From Pseudomonadota bacterium (GTDB lineage Bacteria; Pseudomonadota; Alphaproteobacteria; Rhizobiales; Devosiaceae), in NCBI GenBank assembly GCA_023431205.1, contig JAEYXQ010000180.1:1-6329 (forward strand): a stretch of DNA of 6,329 nucleotides. Direction: 5' to 3'. This document shows, piece after piece, positions 5,780-6,329 of the stretch; positions within the stretch are counted from its first letter, which is position 1, and each line of letters begins with the position of its first letter. The position numbers were made by a program, and so were the translations under genes. The notes under the pieces were generated by a model, which did no database searches, was not told the DNA's origin, and worked only from the letters and a program-made list of their open reading frames with translations.

Positions 5780-5910
5780 CTGCCACCCCCGCCCACTGCG
5801 CCACCTTCCTTCGCCACCGGCAGGACCAGTCCTCCAGTCCTCCGCTTTGCTTGTAGGGTAACGGGGCGTGCCGATCTCCCGACCCTTTCACCACCTCACC
5901 ACACCCCCCC

Positions 5911-6016
5911 GGTGTCACCCCGCGAAAGCGGGGGCCCATCCCGAGATGCCCCCACAGCCGCAAGGTGGCCGTTCAAGCGTCTCAGGATGGGTTCCCGCTT
6001 TCGCGGGAATGACACC
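5911..6016. repeat. Large nested inverted repeat, GCGAAAGC type
   Basis: The left arm 5911-5946 and right arm 5980-6016 are imperfect inverted copies of about 36 bases, starting with GGTGTCA and ending with CCCATCC(C/T)GAGA. Each arm is itself a hairpin, CCCGC GAAA GCGGG. The 33-base centre (5947-5979) can form a small CCAC/GTGG stem. The arm motif (GTCATTCCCGCGAAAGCGGGAACCCATC) is, from general knowledge, a widespread intergenic repeat in proteobacteria. A paired arrangement like this resembles REP doublets or BIME-type units. No transposase is nearby. Confidence 0.8.
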
Positions 6017-6030
6017 GCGTTTGTTGTGGC

Positions 6031-6142
6031 ACCCCCACCCAACCTCCCCCTGAAGGGGGAGGGGCTGCATCGAGTTTGCCGCGGCACCTCGGCAACCACC
6101 GGCCTGGTCCCTCCCCCGCGAGCGGGGGAGGTTAGGTGGGGG
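6031..6142. repeat. Second nested inverted repeat, CCTCCCCC type
   Basis: The left arm 6031-6064 (ACCCCCACCCAACCTCCCCC, then TGAA, then GGGGGAGGGG) and right arm 6109-6142 (CCCTCCCCC, GCGAGC, GGGGGAGGTTAGGTGGGGG) are inverted copies; each contains its own hairpin. The centre contains a further stem, TTGCCG with CGGCAA (about 6076-6095). The architecture matches the preceding element, but the arm sequence differs. Single units of the same CCTCCCCC core appear near 4993-5014. Confidence 0.8.
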
Positions 6143-6329
6143 CTCTTCCACCCAATCTATCCTCCTTATCCCCACCCCCTCCACCTCATGCATACTCCCC
6201 CCCATCTCTTCCGCGCGGGGCGGCCTGCAGCGACCAGTGGCGGAAGGACGGCCGGGCAGGGGGAGGTCGCTCTTTCCCTGGGCTCGAGGGTGGTCCGCTC
6301 AGGTTCGGCGAGGATGAACACTTCCATCC
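6143..6329. other. Unassigned right end with inverted repeats
   Basis: No convincing gene. Visible structure includes CTTCCGC paired with GCGGAAG (about 6209-6248), GCGACC paired with GGTCGC (about 6232-6272), and a terminal GGATG/CATCC hairpin (6312-6329). On the minus strand two frames are open from the edge: one from ATG at 6327 (MEVFILAEPERTTLEP...) runs 53 codons to a stop inside the repeats, the other ends at TGA near 6190. Either could be the tail of a gene or shadow. On the plus strand an ATG at 6314 could begin a gene beyond the window. I did not recognise RNase P, SRP, tmRNA or 6S consensus segments. Confidence 0.3.

Noticed and set aside
5911..6142. CRISPR array or transposon ends.
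   Set aside because: The repeats are inverted, not regularly spaced direct repeats; there are no spacers of constant length, no target-site duplication that I can see, and no transposase frame.
5896..6205. Minus-strand frames of 67 and 96 codons across the right-end repeats.
   Set aside because: They are translations of palindromic repeats, with proline- and glycine-rich low-complexity products and no coding signature.
6314..6329. Possible start of a plus-strand gene (MNTSI...) at the right edge.
   Set aside because: Only five codons are visible and the purine-rich stretch abuts the ATG with no spacer; it cannot be judged.

Overview
The window looks like chromosomal DNA from a high-GC alphaproteobacterium, probably of the Hyphomicrobiales (Rhizobiales) and possibly Devosia-like. 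This rests on the GC-rich codon use, the protein families, and GC-rich palindromic repeats in almost every gene gap; it is inference, as no search was run. The + strand is clearly richer in C than G throughout. Minus-strand genes therefore favour G-ending codons and plus-strand genes C-ending codons, as expected if the minus strand is the leading strand.

Layout. Positions 1-1978 hold three minus-strand genes, transcribed right to left: a GNAT acetyltransferase, a Nudix CoA pyrophosphatase, and the CCA tRNA nucleotidyltransferase, which runs off the left edge. The last two overlap by ATGA and are probably translationally coupled. A gap of about 330 bp (1979-2304), holding a possible 10-residue leader ORF and a hairpin, separates them from a plus-strand glutathionyl-hydroquinone reductase (2305-3264). 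That gene converges on a second Nudix hydrolase (3482-3955, minus) across a gap packed with hairpins. The second Nudix gene diverges from a class III phosphodiesterase-like metallophosphoesterase (4068-4961, plus). The latter converges on a YciI/DGPF-domain protein (5043-5468, minus), again across a palindromic repeat.

Divergent from the YciI gene is a 62-codon plus-strand reading frame (5591-5779). It encodes a two-helix membrane protein, has strong coding bias and a good ribosome binding site, but begins with ATC and contains no ATG, GTG or TTG. Standard gene callers would miss it; it is the most interesting item here.

The right end (5780-6329) has no convincing gene. It contains two large nested inverted repeats (5911-6016 and 6031-6142) and an unassigned stretch of about 190 bases that may hold structured RNA or the edge of a gene.

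Most genes are housekeeping, repair or detoxification enzymes: tRNA 3' end maturation, CoA turnover, quinone reduction and nucleotide clean-up. I see no mobile element with a transposase, no CRISPR array, no tRNA or rRNA, and no defence or biosynthetic cluster.
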